A stretch of DNA of 35,495 bases from Chitinophagaceae bacterium. GTDB lineage: Bacteria; Bacteroidota; Bacteroidia; Chitinophagales; Chitinophagaceae. The translations under genes were made by a program, and so were the position numbers. Below, piece after piece: positions 1 to 6,773 of the stretch (its first letter is position 1; the number at the start of each line of letters is the position of its first letter). The stretch is taken from the NCBI GenBank assembly GCA_947372235.1, contig CANBSW010000029.1, positions 1 through 35,495 of the forward strand, in the 5' to 3' direction. A model generated the notes under the pieces. It had not been told where the DNA came from, did no database searches, and saw only the letters and a list, made by a program, of their open reading frames with translations.

Positions 1-544
1 CGAGTTTGTGTTTAATACAATAATCCACTGCCCGGCTGAATTTCTCTCCCATCACACTACCCAAAGATCCACCAATAAATTCAAAATCCATACAGGCAAC
101 AACGATACCTTCACCATTTACAGTTCCCACAGCTACACGCATCGAATCTTTGAGGTCTGTTTTAGAATGGATATCATCCAGTCTTTTCTGGTAGGGTTTC
201 AGATCGGTAAAACCAAGGGCATCTATGCTTTGAATATTATCAAAAAGTTCTGTGTATTCCTTATTATCAAATAACACATCAAAATATTCTTCACTGCCTA
301 TACGATGGTGGTAATTACATTTCGGGCAAACAAAAAGGTTTTCTTTTAATTCGCTGGTGGTGCAGATGTAGTTGCACTCCGGGCATTTATTCCACAAGCC
401 TTCCGGGGTTTCCTTTTTATCGGCTGTAGAGGTTAATATACCTTTTCGTATACGTTTAAACCATCGTGGTTTTGCAGGGTCTCCACCCTGGGCTTCCTCT
501 CCGGTTAAATTTGCTTCAAAATCTTCTTCACGTTCTTTTTTCAT
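1..544 (-). CDS. accD: Acetyl-CoA carboxylase carboxyltransferase beta subunit (N-terminal part)
   Basis: This subunit works with AccA to transfer the carboxyl group from biotin to acetyl-CoA, giving malonyl-CoA for fatty-acid synthesis in the cytoplasm. About 181 residues are visible; the C-terminal part lies beyond the left edge. The N-terminal four-cysteine zinc ribbon is clear: C54-x2-C57 (CPEC) and C73-x2-C76 (CPKC). After it come the KRIRKGI stretch typical of the N-terminus and the start of the crotonase-like domain (CMDFEFIGGSLGSVMG). The start ATG at 542-544 gives MKKERE, slightly longer and more charged than in E. coli. It is the last gene of the minus-strand run after fbaB, separated from it by 192 bases that hold a nested hairpin cluster. 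Identification is firm. Confidence 0.95.
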   Translation of the reverse strand, partial: MKKEREEDFEANLTGEEAQGGDPAKPRWFKRIRKGILTSTADKKETPEGLWNKCPECNYICTTSELKENLFVCPKCNYHHRIGSEEYFDVLFDNKEYTELFDNIQSIDALGFTDLKPYQKRLDDIHSKTDLKDSMRVAVGTVNGEGIVVACMDFEFIGGSLGSVMGEKFSRAVDYCIKHKL

Positions 545-607
545 AACGGTCTATTGCAATTGGGGCGGTAAATATAATAACTTTTGGCTAGCTGAGTCCA
601 TCCCTTT

Positions 608-726
608 ACCTCCCTCTACACCTCCCTGATAAATAAGCGGTTTTACCGCTTATTTAGCGTCCCTCCTGAGAGGAGGGATTTGTTTAGTAAGATACACAAT
701 TTGGGGGAGGTGAAATGGGGGGAGGT
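608..726. repeat. Nested inverted-repeat cluster between fbaB and accD
   Basis: Four stems fold into one branched structure. Outer stem: 608-614 (ACCTCCC) with 720-726. Second stem: 619-626 with 705-712. Inside are two independent hairpins: 630-641 with 645-656 (12 bp, TAAATAAGCGGT, 3-base loop) and 661-667 with 671-677 (CCCTCCT, loop GAG). All are perfect matches read directly. Placed after the fbaB stop and before accD, it could terminate or attenuate fbaB transcription, or be a dispersed palindromic element; no clear U-tract follows a stem, so a simple intrinsic terminator is not evident. Confidence 0.7.
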
Positions 727-736
727 TATCATTGAA

Positions 737-1795
737 TTACGCAATTGTAATCGCTCCATCCAAATAAACATCCTGAACTGCATTTAACAGATCAACCCCT
801 TCATTCATCGGTCTCTGAAATGCTTTTCTACCCAATATCAAACCCATACCACCGGCTCTTTTGTTGATGACAGCTGTAGTTACTGCTTCCGACATATCAC
901 TGGCACCCTTACTTTCGCCTCCGGAATTGATCAATCCAATACGGCCGTTATAACAATTCAATACCTGATATCTGCATAGATCAATAGGGTGGTCTGTTGT
1001 CAATTTTTCATAGACCAACGGACTGGTTTTGCCATGTTTGGTAGCAAGATAGCCTCCATTATTGGTAGGTAATTTTTGTTTGATGATATCTGCCTGTAAG
1101 GTTACCCCTAAATGATTTGCCTGACCGGTAAGGTCAGCTGCTTGATGATAATCCACTCCATCTACTTTAAAGCCGTTGTTACGCAAATAACACCAGAGAA
1201 TGGTAGCCATACCCAGTTCATGTGCCATTTCAAAAGCTTCTGCAACTTCTTTGAGTTGGCGTGCACTTTCTGCGCTACCCCAGTAGATAGTAGCACCTAC
1301 GGCTACTGCACCCATATTCCAGGCGCTTTTGATGGTGCCAAACATAGTTTGGTCAAAGCGGTTGGGCAGGCTCAAAAACTCGTTATGATTGATCTTTACT
1401 ATAAATGGGATCTTATGTGCATATTTCCGGCTCATCAGTCCCAACACTCCATAAGTAGAAGCCACTCCGTTACAACCGCCTTCTATGGCCAGTTTGATGA
1501 TATTCTCAGGATCGAAGTAGATAGGATTTGGCGCAAATGCAGATCCGCCACTATGCTCAATGCCCTGATCTACCGGAAAAATGCTGCAATAACCTGTTCC
1601 ACCCAATCTTCCATGATTGAGAAGGGTTTGAATATTACCCAGGGTTTGGTTATTTCTGTTGCTGTTGATCCAGATATCATCTACATGGGTGGGTGATGGT
1701 AAATGAATACTATTCTTATCAATTGTTTTGCATTGATGATCCAACAGGTAAGAAGCCTGGTTTCCAAGAAGACCCTGGATTTTTTGGTTTGACAT
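737..1795 (-). CDS. fbaB: Class I fructose-bisphosphate aldolase (DhnA/FbaB type)
   Basis: It catalyses the reversible cleavage of fructose-1,6-bisphosphate to dihydroxyacetone phosphate and glyceraldehyde-3-phosphate through a Schiff base. The 352-residue protein follows E. coli FbaB along its whole length: LPVDQG-type motif [12 protein letters not shown] (71-82), [10 protein letters not shown] (111-120), [20 protein letters not shown] (162-174), the lysine segment ADIIKQK (235-241, Schiff-base lysine most likely K239), LINSGG (288-293) and the C-terminal [15 protein letters not shown]. Length is normal. ATG at 1795. A near-perfect palindrome lies 50-65 bases upstream. A second, unrelated class II aldolase (fbaA) is encoded two genes upstream, with a lipoprotein gene between them. 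Having both classes is common, but having them in one cluster is not. Confidence 0.95.
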   Translation of the reverse strand: MSNQKIQGLLGNQASYLLDHQCKTIDKNSIHLPSPTHVDDIWINSNRNNQTLGNIQTLLNHGRLGGTGYCSIFPVDQGIEHSGGSAFAPNPIYFDPENIIKLAIEGGCNGVASTYGVLGLMSRKYAHKIPFIVKINHNEFLSLPNRFDQTMFGTIKSAWNMGAVAVGATIYWGSAESARQLKEVAEAFEMAHELGMATILWCYLRNNGFKVDGVDYHQAADLTGQANHLGVTLQADIIKQKLPTNNGGYLATKHGKTSPLVYEKLTTDHPIDLCRYQVLNCYNGRIGLINSGGESKGASDMSEAVTTAVINKRAGGMGLILGRKAFQRPMNEGVDLLNAVQDVYLDGAITIA

Positions 1796-1844
1796 GGAAG
1801 AATGATTTTGTTAGATAAGCAATCGGGTTATGGCTTGCAAATAT

Positions 1845-1860
1845 TGCTAACAATTGTTAG
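1845..1860. promoter_or_regulatory. Near-palindrome upstream of fbaB (candidate operator)
   Basis: The sequence TGCTAACAATTGTTAG contains a perfect 14-bp palindrome, CTAACAATTGTTAG (1847-1860). It sits 50-65 bases before the fbaB start. It matches 13 of 16 positions of 3697-3712 upstream of fbaA, and 14 of 16 of the minus strand of 8133-8148 in front of the cystathionine beta-synthase gene. A role as a binding site for a shared regulator is inference. Confidence 0.4.
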
Positions 1861-1877
1861 TATGCCAAAAAAAGCAA

Positions 1878-2582
1878 TTATTTGCGGATTACGCTACTAT
1901 GGTCTTTCTCATTTACAATAAGGCTATCCATATGGTTGGAGAGATAATTCCTTGATATAAAGATTGCCAGATTATCCTTAAACAGGATTGTATCAAAAGA
2001 ATTAAAGGAGTATTTCTCCCGGTCATAAAGATCTGTAAACCGATATATATAATTGCCATCACCAAGATTAAGTTTACCTGCGAACCCTATTGCTGATACG
2101 TAAGCAGTTGTATCGATGATGTAAGGTCTTCCCAGGTTAAACCCGAAAATATTAGTGGCCCAAATTTTCTTTTTTGTTTTAAGATCAATCTTTTCAACAC
2201 GACTTATTCCGGTTTCATTGTCTGTTTCCTCGTAAAATATCCAAAGCAGATTTGCATTTTTATACAGGTACGCTTTTTCTACGATTTGATCTGTTTGCAG
2301 TTGAAATGAAGCTGCTGAATCCTGCCCCCAGAGAACATTACCATTAGTTGCTATTGAGCAGCTAATCCCTTCAACAGTTGCTGTTAATGTATCTTCTTCA
2401 ATATTCGCTGTCTTGTTTTTAGGTAGCGCCCTGACAGGAAAAATAATATCCTGTCGGGAGGACAGGATATTATTTGTTGAATTTTTGGTAACATCATTCT
2501 TGCAGGAAAAAAATCCCATGATGCAAAATAATATGGGGATGATCCGTTGCAATACTTTAATTAGGCATTCCTGTTTATGCAA
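1878..2582 (-). CDS. Small lipoprotein of unknown function, PQQ-propeller-like repeats
   Basis: Not recognised as a named family. The N-terminus has a basic residue, a hydrophobic stretch (IIPILFCIMGFF) and a lipobox-type cysteine (C27 counted from the first start), so it is probably a lipoprotein. The body has short repeats with the feel of a PQQ-like beta-propeller blade (NGNVLWGQD; RVEKIDLKTKKKIWATNIF), but at about 210 mature residues it could hold only part of a propeller. The listed start is a TTG at 2582, which overlaps the end of fbaA by 22 bases. A second TTG at 2552 gives a cleaner signal peptide (MQRIIPILFCIMGFFSC) without overlap and is about equally likely. A perfect 15-bp inverted repeat (2441-2475) lies in frame in the linker just after the signal peptide. 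Confidence 0.65.
   Translation of the reverse strand: MHKQECLIKVLQRIIPILFCIMGFFSCKNDVTKNSTNNILSSRQDIIFPVRALPKNKTANIEEDTLTATVEGISCSIATNGNVLWGQDSAASFQLQTDQIVEKAYLYKNANLLWIFYEETDNETGISRVEKIDLKTKKKIWATNIFGFNLGRPYIIDTTAYVSAIGFAGKLNLGDGNYIYRFTDLYDREKYSFNSFDTILFKDNLAIFISRNYLSNHMDSLIVNEKDHSSVIRK
2441..2475. repeat. Perfect inverted repeat inside a lipoprotein gene
   Basis: The arms 2441-2455 (AAATAATATCCTGTC) and 2461-2475 are exact reverse complements around the 5-base spacer GGGAG. The element is translated in frame as part of the linker that follows the lipoprotein signal peptide (NNILSSRQDIIF). A third partial copy (CCTGACAGG) adjoins it at 2430-2438. It may be an inserted palindromic element tolerated in a disordered linker, or an mRNA hairpin affecting translation. 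Confidence 0.75.
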
Positions 2583-3628
2583 TTCAGATCTTCAAAAGCA
2601 ACTTCCAAACGCTTGCTGAAACTTTCTTCTCCTTTGCGTAACCAAACACGTGGATCGTAATACTTTTTATTTGGTTTATCTGCTCCTTCAGGGTTGCCCA
2701 ATTGTCCTTGCAGGTATCCTTCGTTCTTAACGTAGAACTGCTGGATGCCTTCCCAGAAAGCCCATTGTAAATCGGTATCAATATTCATTTTAATGGCACC
2801 ATAACTGATCGCTTCCCTAATCTGGTGTTGCGGAGATCCACTTCCACCATGAAATACAAAGTAAACCGGTTTAGGGCCTGTTTTCAGTTCCTGCTCAATA
2901 TAATCCTGACTGTTTTTTAAGATAACAGGTCGCAGTTCAACATTACCCGGACTGTACACACCATGTACATTACCAAAAGCAGCGGCAACTGTAAACATAT
3001 TACCTACTTTGCTCAGTTCGGTATAAGAATAAGCAACGTGTTGAGGTTGTGTATAGAGTTTGTCATTTTCAACGCCACTGTTATCAACCCCATCTTCTTC
3101 ACCACCTGTAACACCCAATTCAATTTCAATACTCATGCCCAATGGAGCCATGCGTTTGTAAAATTCAACAGAGGTTTGAATATTTTCTTCCAGCGGTTCT
3201 TCAGAAAGATCAAGCATGTGAGAACTAAAAAGGGGCTGGCCTTTTTCTTTGTAAAACTGTTCACCAGCATCGATCAAACCACTGATCCATGGCAACCATT
3301 TTTTAGCAGCATGATCGGTATGCAATACCACAGGTACGCCATAGTATTTTGCAACATTGTGAATATGTAAGGCACCTGAGATACCGCCTGAAATATTTCC
3401 CTGGAGTTTATCATTCGGCATGCCTTTTCCGGCAATGAATTGCGCACCACCGTTTGAGAATTGTATGATTACAGGTGAGTTAACTTTTGCTGCAGTTTCC
3501 AGTACGGCATTGATGGTATTGGAACCAATGGTGTTAACGGCCGGAAGGGCAAACTGGTTGTCTTTTGCATCATTGTATAATGCTTCTAATTCTTTGCCGA
3601 ATAATACACCGGCGCTGTACTTTTTCAT
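2561..3628 (-). CDS. fbaA: Class II fructose-bisphosphate aldolase
   Basis: This is the zinc-dependent FBP aldolase of glycolysis and gluconeogenesis in the cytoplasm. The 355-residue product follows E. coli FbaA with a constant offset of four residues: catalytic D105 and zinc ligand H106 in HTDHAAKK, zinc ligand E170 in IEIE, catalytic E178 in GGEEDG, H222 in FGNVHGVY and H260 in FVFHGGSGS. The C-terminal YLQGQLGNPEG and NKKYYDPRVWLR are also present. I chose the ATG at 3628 (MKKYSAGVLFGKE), because the reading frame extends upstream to 3682 but the extra 18 residues have no counterpart in the family. The gene starts 114 bases after the end of the BtuF-like gene. A motif shared with the fbaB upstream region lies at 3697-3712. 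Confidence 0.96.
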   Translation of the reverse strand: MKKYSAGVLFGKELEALYNDAKDNQFALPAVNTIGSNTINAVLETAAKVNSPVIIQFSNGGAQFIAGKGMPNDKLQGNISGGISGALHIHNVAKYYGVPVVLHTDHAAKKWLPWISGLIDAGEQFYKEKGQPLFSSHMLDLSEEPLEENIQTSVEFYKRMAPLGMSIEIELGVTGGEEDGVDNSGVENDKLYTQPQHVAYSYTELSKVGNMFTVAAAFGNVHGVYSPGNVELRPVILKNSQDYIEQELKTGPKPVYFVFHGGSGSPQHQIREAISYGAIKMNIDTDLQWAFWEGIQQFYVKNEGYLQGQLGNPEGADKPNKKYYDPRVWLRKGEESFSKRLEVAFEDLNCINRNA

Positions 3629-3696
3629 GTTTAAAAGGGTTTTGTTTTGATGAGCCGCAAAGGGTTCATTTGCTATCGGCAAGATACTTTACTTAC

Positions 3697-3712
3697 TGCA
3701 AACGGTTGTTAG
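3697..3712. promoter_or_regulatory. Motif upstream of fbaA matching the fbaB palindrome
   Basis: TGCAAACGGTTGTTAG lies 69-84 bases before the fbaA start and matches 13 of 16 positions of the site at 1845-1860 upstream of fbaB. The core AACGGTT flanked by half-sites resembles dyads bound by LacI-type regulators, but no such regulator is encoded here. Chance similarity in an AT-rich window of this size cannot be excluded. Confidence 0.35.
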
Positions 3713-3742
3713 CTTTTTGGATACTTTCATTCACAAGATATC

Positions 3743-4546
3743 CTACTTTTTCAGCTGTTTTAATAGCCGGCTTATATAGGCAGAGGCAAATTGCATCCGG
3801 CTGCCGTACCAACTGAAGATCTCTCCATCAACCAAAACTATCCGTGCATTGGGTAATGTGGTTTGTAATTCGTCCACCTGTTTTTGTTGAAAAGGGTAGG
3901 GTTCGGATGAGAGCAAAACCAGTTCTGCATTTTTTGCTTTCAATTCTTCAATGGTAATTTCCGGATAGCGCAAAGTATCAATACATATATTTTCGAAGCC
4001 ACATAACTGAAGCAGACAATGTATAAAAGTATCTCCTCCCGCTGCCATATAGGGATCTTTCCAGATCAGATATACTGTTCGGATTTTTTTGTTATTGGAT
4101 GATCTGATCTGCAAACTCAATTCGTCAAAATCATTTTTGATTGTATTCACCAATCCGGTTGCTGCAATATTTTTTCCGGTGATGTTGCCAATACCCTGGA
4201 TCATGCCCAATGCATCTTCCATATTTTGAATATCACTGATCCATACCGGTGCAATTTTTTCCAATGCTTCTATCTGTTCTTTGGTATTCTCTTCTTTATT
4301 GGCGATGATAAGGTCTGGCTGTAAAGATTTAATAAGGTCGATCTTCACATTTTTTGTTCCGCCAACCCTTGTTTTGGTGGTAAACCATTGTTTGGGATGA
4401 ACACAGAATTTAGTGATACCTATTACTTCTTCGGCCAATCCCAGATCAAATAATAATTCTGTTTGTGAGGGAACCAATGAAATGATTCGTTTGGGTATTG
4501 CAGGTATTTCTACAAGCCTTTTTAATTGATCAGTATACGTTGGCAT
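3743..4546 (-). CDS. BtuF-like helical-backbone metal-receptor protein, apparently cytoplasmic
   Basis: The 267-residue protein has the fold signature of ABC substrate-binding proteins for cobalamin or iron chelates: an opening RIISLVPSQTELLFDLGL (20-37), VGGTKNVKIDLIKSLQPDLII (the N-lobe segment after the first helix) and a long connecting helix, then a C-lobe (VYLIWKDPYMAAGGDTFIHCLLQLCGFENI). It lacks a signal peptide: the N-terminus MPTYTDQLKRLVEIPAIPKR is polar, and no upstream start in frame adds a leader. No permease or ATPase gene is nearby. In Bacteroidota such stand-alone forms are common and their substrate is unknown. ATG at 4546, 62 bases after the threonine-synthase-like gene, so the two may be co-transcribed. 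Confidence 0.8.
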   Translation of the reverse strand: MPTYTDQLKRLVEIPAIPKRIISLVPSQTELLFDLGLAEEVIGITKFCVHPKQWFTTKTRVGGTKNVKIDLIKSLQPDLIIANKEENTKEQIEALEKIAPVWISDIQNMEDALGMIQGIGNITGKNIAATGLVNTIKNDFDELSLQIRSSNNKKIRTVYLIWKDPYMAAGGDTFIHCLLQLCGFENICIDTLRYPEITIEELKAKNAELVLLSSEPYPFQQKQVDELQTTLPNARIVLVDGEIFSWYGSRMQFASAYISRLLKQLKK

Positions 4547-4607
4547 CAGTTAAAATTAACAAGAAATATCTCCGAAACATTTTAAGTGTTAGTGAAAATT
4601 TATTGCT

Positions 4608-5768
4608 TTATCTATACTTATACCACGAACCGGTATTAAACAACAAAACCGTTTCATCTTCTTTGATATAATCTTTCTCAATCAGTTTCTTCAAACCGAT
4701 ATAAGTAGCACTTCCTTCAGGCGATAATAACAGACCTTCCATCCTTGCGATCGTTTCCATACCTGATGCCATTTCTTTTTCGCCAACACTTATTGCTGTT
4801 CCTCCACTTTCTCTAACAACCTGTTGTATCTGGTCTTTTGCAAATGGAAAGGGAACTGCCAGACCGCTTGCTATGGATGCTTCGGCTGTAAAATTTTCCG
4901 GAAATATGCCGGTCTCAAACATTTGTATCATGGGATTACAATTTTGTGATTGTACAATGATCATTCTGGGTAGCTTCCCTGTGATCCATGTTAATTCCTG
5001 CATTTCTTGAAATGCTTTCCACATGGCAATTAACCCTGTGCCTCCGCCAGTGGGATAAATTATTACATCCGGTAATTGCCAGTTTAGTTGTTCTGCTATT
5101 TCAAAACCTAATGTTTTTTTGCCTTCTATCCGATAGGGCTCTTTCATGGTCGATATATCAAACGCCCCGGTTTCTGCAGAAATTTGTCTTGCTTTTTTCC
5201 CGCACACATCTATCAGTCCATCCATCAATAATAATTCTGCACCATACATTCTGCATTCTTCTTTTAGTGTTTCAGAAGTATGCTTTGGCATAATAACTGT
5301 TGCCTTGATATTTGCTTTAGCCGCATAAGCACTCAAAGCCCCGCCTGCATTACCTGCTGTAGGAATTACACAATGCTCAATACCCAATTCTTTTGCTTTT
5401 GAAATGGCTGCGCTTAATCCTCTTGCCTTAAAGGAACCGGTTGGATTTATACTTTCATCTTTCAATAAAATATCTCTTATGCCAAGTTGGGAGGATAATT
5501 TATCTAAGGAATGAATGGGGGTCCAGCCTTCATTCAAACTAACAATATTCTCTTCATTCAAAACAGGCAGCAATGGGGCGTATCGCCACATATTATAAGA
5601 CTTGTTGGCAAGTATTTTTTTGCTTAATCCGTTTAGATGGTAATGAGCAGAGAGAGGTTGGTTACAACAAACAGCAAATGATTGTAATTCATATACTGAA
5701 TATATTTTTGAACATACAGGACATTGTAAATACTGTATACGGGAGAGAGTTGTTATGGCTGTTTCCAC
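4608..5768 (-). CDS. Threonine-synthase-like PLP-dependent enzyme
   Basis: The 386-residue protein belongs to the fold-type II PLP enzymes, closest to threonine synthase, which turns O-phosphohomoserine into threonine. The N-terminus carries a zinc-ribbon-like CPVC (16-19) and CC (34-35). The PLP lysine is K114 in NPTGSFKARG; the phosphate loop is GGGTG (241-245); the TAGNAGG segment (137-143) lies over the cofactor. Classical threonine synthases have SFKDRG and S/T-T-G-N at these places, so the alanine in SFKARG and the TAGN segment mark a divergent subgroup. Members are usually annotated as threonine synthase, but related enzymes use other substrates (for example cysteate synthase). The start is a GTG at 5768; no ATG occurs in frame until residue 60. 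A LysR gene lies 58 bases upstream. Confidence 0.8.
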   Translation of the reverse strand: METAITTLSRIQYLQCPVCSKIYSVYELQSFAVCCNQPLSAHYHLNGLSKKILANKSYNMWRYAPLLPVLNEENIVSLNEGWTPIHSLDKLSSQLGIRDILLKDESINPTGSFKARGLSAAISKAKELGIEHCVIPTAGNAGGALSAYAAKANIKATVIMPKHTSETLKEECRMYGAELLLMDGLIDVCGKKARQISAETGAFDISTMKEPYRIEGKKTLGFEIAEQLNWQLPDVIIYPTGGGTGLIAMWKAFQEMQELTWITGKLPRMIIVQSQNCNPMIQMFETGIFPENFTAEASIASGLAVPFPFAKDQIQQVVRESGGTAISVGEKEMASGMETIARMEGLLLSPEGSATYIGLKKLIEKDYIKEDETVLLFNTGSWYKYR

Positions 5769-5790
5769 AGGTTAAAAGTAGTACTTACTT

Positions 5791-5837
5791 ATAACCTTAT
5801 CGATACATAGTTGTTATAATGCATAACTATATGTTAT
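5791..5837. promoter_or_regulatory. Array of ATAAC/GTTAT half-sites before the threonine-synthase-like gene (candidate LysR operator)
   Basis: Half-sites lie at 5791-5795 (ATAAC), 5813-5817 (GTTAT), 5823-5827 (ATAAC) and 5833-5837 (GTTAT), so their starts are 22, 10 and 10 bases apart, close to whole helical turns. Two overlapping 15-bp dyads result, GTTAT-AATGC-ATAAC and ATAAC-TATAT-GTTAT; both contain the T-N11-A pattern typical of LysR-family sites. The array overlaps the 3' end of the LysR gene and precedes the GTG at 5768 by 23-69 bases. Binding by the neighbouring LysR protein is inference. Confidence 0.5.
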
Positions 5838-6726
5838 ACAATTTTTGCGCAAGTTTGATGAAGCTTTTATTGAGTTCGCTGCTCTCACCTTTGCGTTGAA
5901 TGAAGTAAAAATTCCTTTCAATATGCAAATCTTCGAAATGTATTTCAGTTAATTCACCATGTTTTATTTCCTTGATGATAGAACGCCGGGGAAGAAATCC
6001 CAGTGAATCAGATTCTATTAAAAAATTCTTTAAAGCCTCAGTTCCACCCAATCTTACTTTTATATTAAGGTCACTTATTTTGATCTTATGTTTTTCCAGG
6101 GAAAATTTTAAGGCAGCCAAGGTCCCACTTCCTCTTTCCCTGATGGCCATAGACATTAGCTTAATTTCATTGATGGTATAAGATTTTCTTTTGGTTATCG
6201 GACTTTTATTACTGCAAACTGCAACTACCTGATCGGTTAAAAAAGGCTGATAATCTACATTGGTAAGTTTCAATCTTCCTTCAATGATGCCCAGATTGAT
6301 ATCTCCGTTCAATAAAGCTTCCAGTACCAGCTCAGAATTTCTGTTTAGTGAGCTGATATGTATCTGAGGATAATGCTGGTTAAAAGATGACAATACTTTA
6401 GGCAGTATGTACAAAGCCACGGTGGTACTGGCGCCCAATTTTAAAACACCTTTTGCCTGCAATACATCTTTGATACTGGAGATCTCAAATTCAGTTTGTT
6501 CCTGTATGCGTTTTACTTCGGTAAGTTTTTCAAATAATAATTTGCCGGCGGGAGTGAGTTCTATTTGAATTCCTTTTCTGTCAAACAGTTTGGTCTTATA
6601 ATATTCTTCAAGGGATTTAATATGCTTACTAATAGCCGGTTGAGATATATACAGTACCTGACTAGCTTTTGAAAAACTTTTTTGTTGGGCAACTGTCAGA
6701 AAAACATCATGTCTTGTTGAGATCAT
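5827..6726 (-). CDS. LysR-family transcriptional regulator
   Basis: The 299-residue protein has the standard LysR layout: a winged helix-turn-helix at about residues 1-60 (FLTVAQQKSFSKASQVLYISQPAISKHIKSLE is the recognition region), a linker helix to about 90, and a two-lobed effector-binding domain starting at GVLKLGASTTVALYILPKVLSSF. This type of effector domain is seen in CysB/CbbR/YeiE-like members; the inducer is unknown. It lies between cystathionine beta-synthase (47 bases upstream) and the threonine-synthase-like gene (58 bases downstream), all on one strand, so a role in sulfur or aspartate-family amino-acid metabolism is plausible but inferred. A half-site array at 5791-5837 overlaps its stop codon. 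Confidence 0.93.
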   Translation of the reverse strand: MISTRHDVFLTVAQQKSFSKASQVLYISQPAISKHIKSLEEYYKTKLFDRKGIQIELTPAGKLLFEKLTEVKRIQEQTEFEISSIKDVLQAKGVLKLGASTTVALYILPKVLSSFNQHYPQIHISSLNRNSELVLEALLNGDINLGIIEGRLKLTNVDYQPFLTDQVVAVCSNKSPITKRKSYTINEIKLMSMAIRERGSGTLAALKFSLEKHKIKISDLNIKVRLGGTEALKNFLIESDSLGFLPRRSIIKEIKHGELTEIHFEDLHIERNFYFIQRKGESSELNKSFIKLAQKLYNI

Positions 6727-6773
6727 ACTTTTCGATACGTAATTGTAAACTTAGCGGATGCTTTCTGTACCAA

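Noticed and set aside
1112..1696. Long open frame on the plus strand opposite fbaB (194 codons)
   Set aside because: It is antisense to a full-length, well conserved aldolase gene; the translation has no family features and no promoter.
3629..3682. Upstream extension of fbaA by 18 codons
   Set aside because: The family begins at the ATG at 3628; the added residues have no counterpart in class II aldolases.
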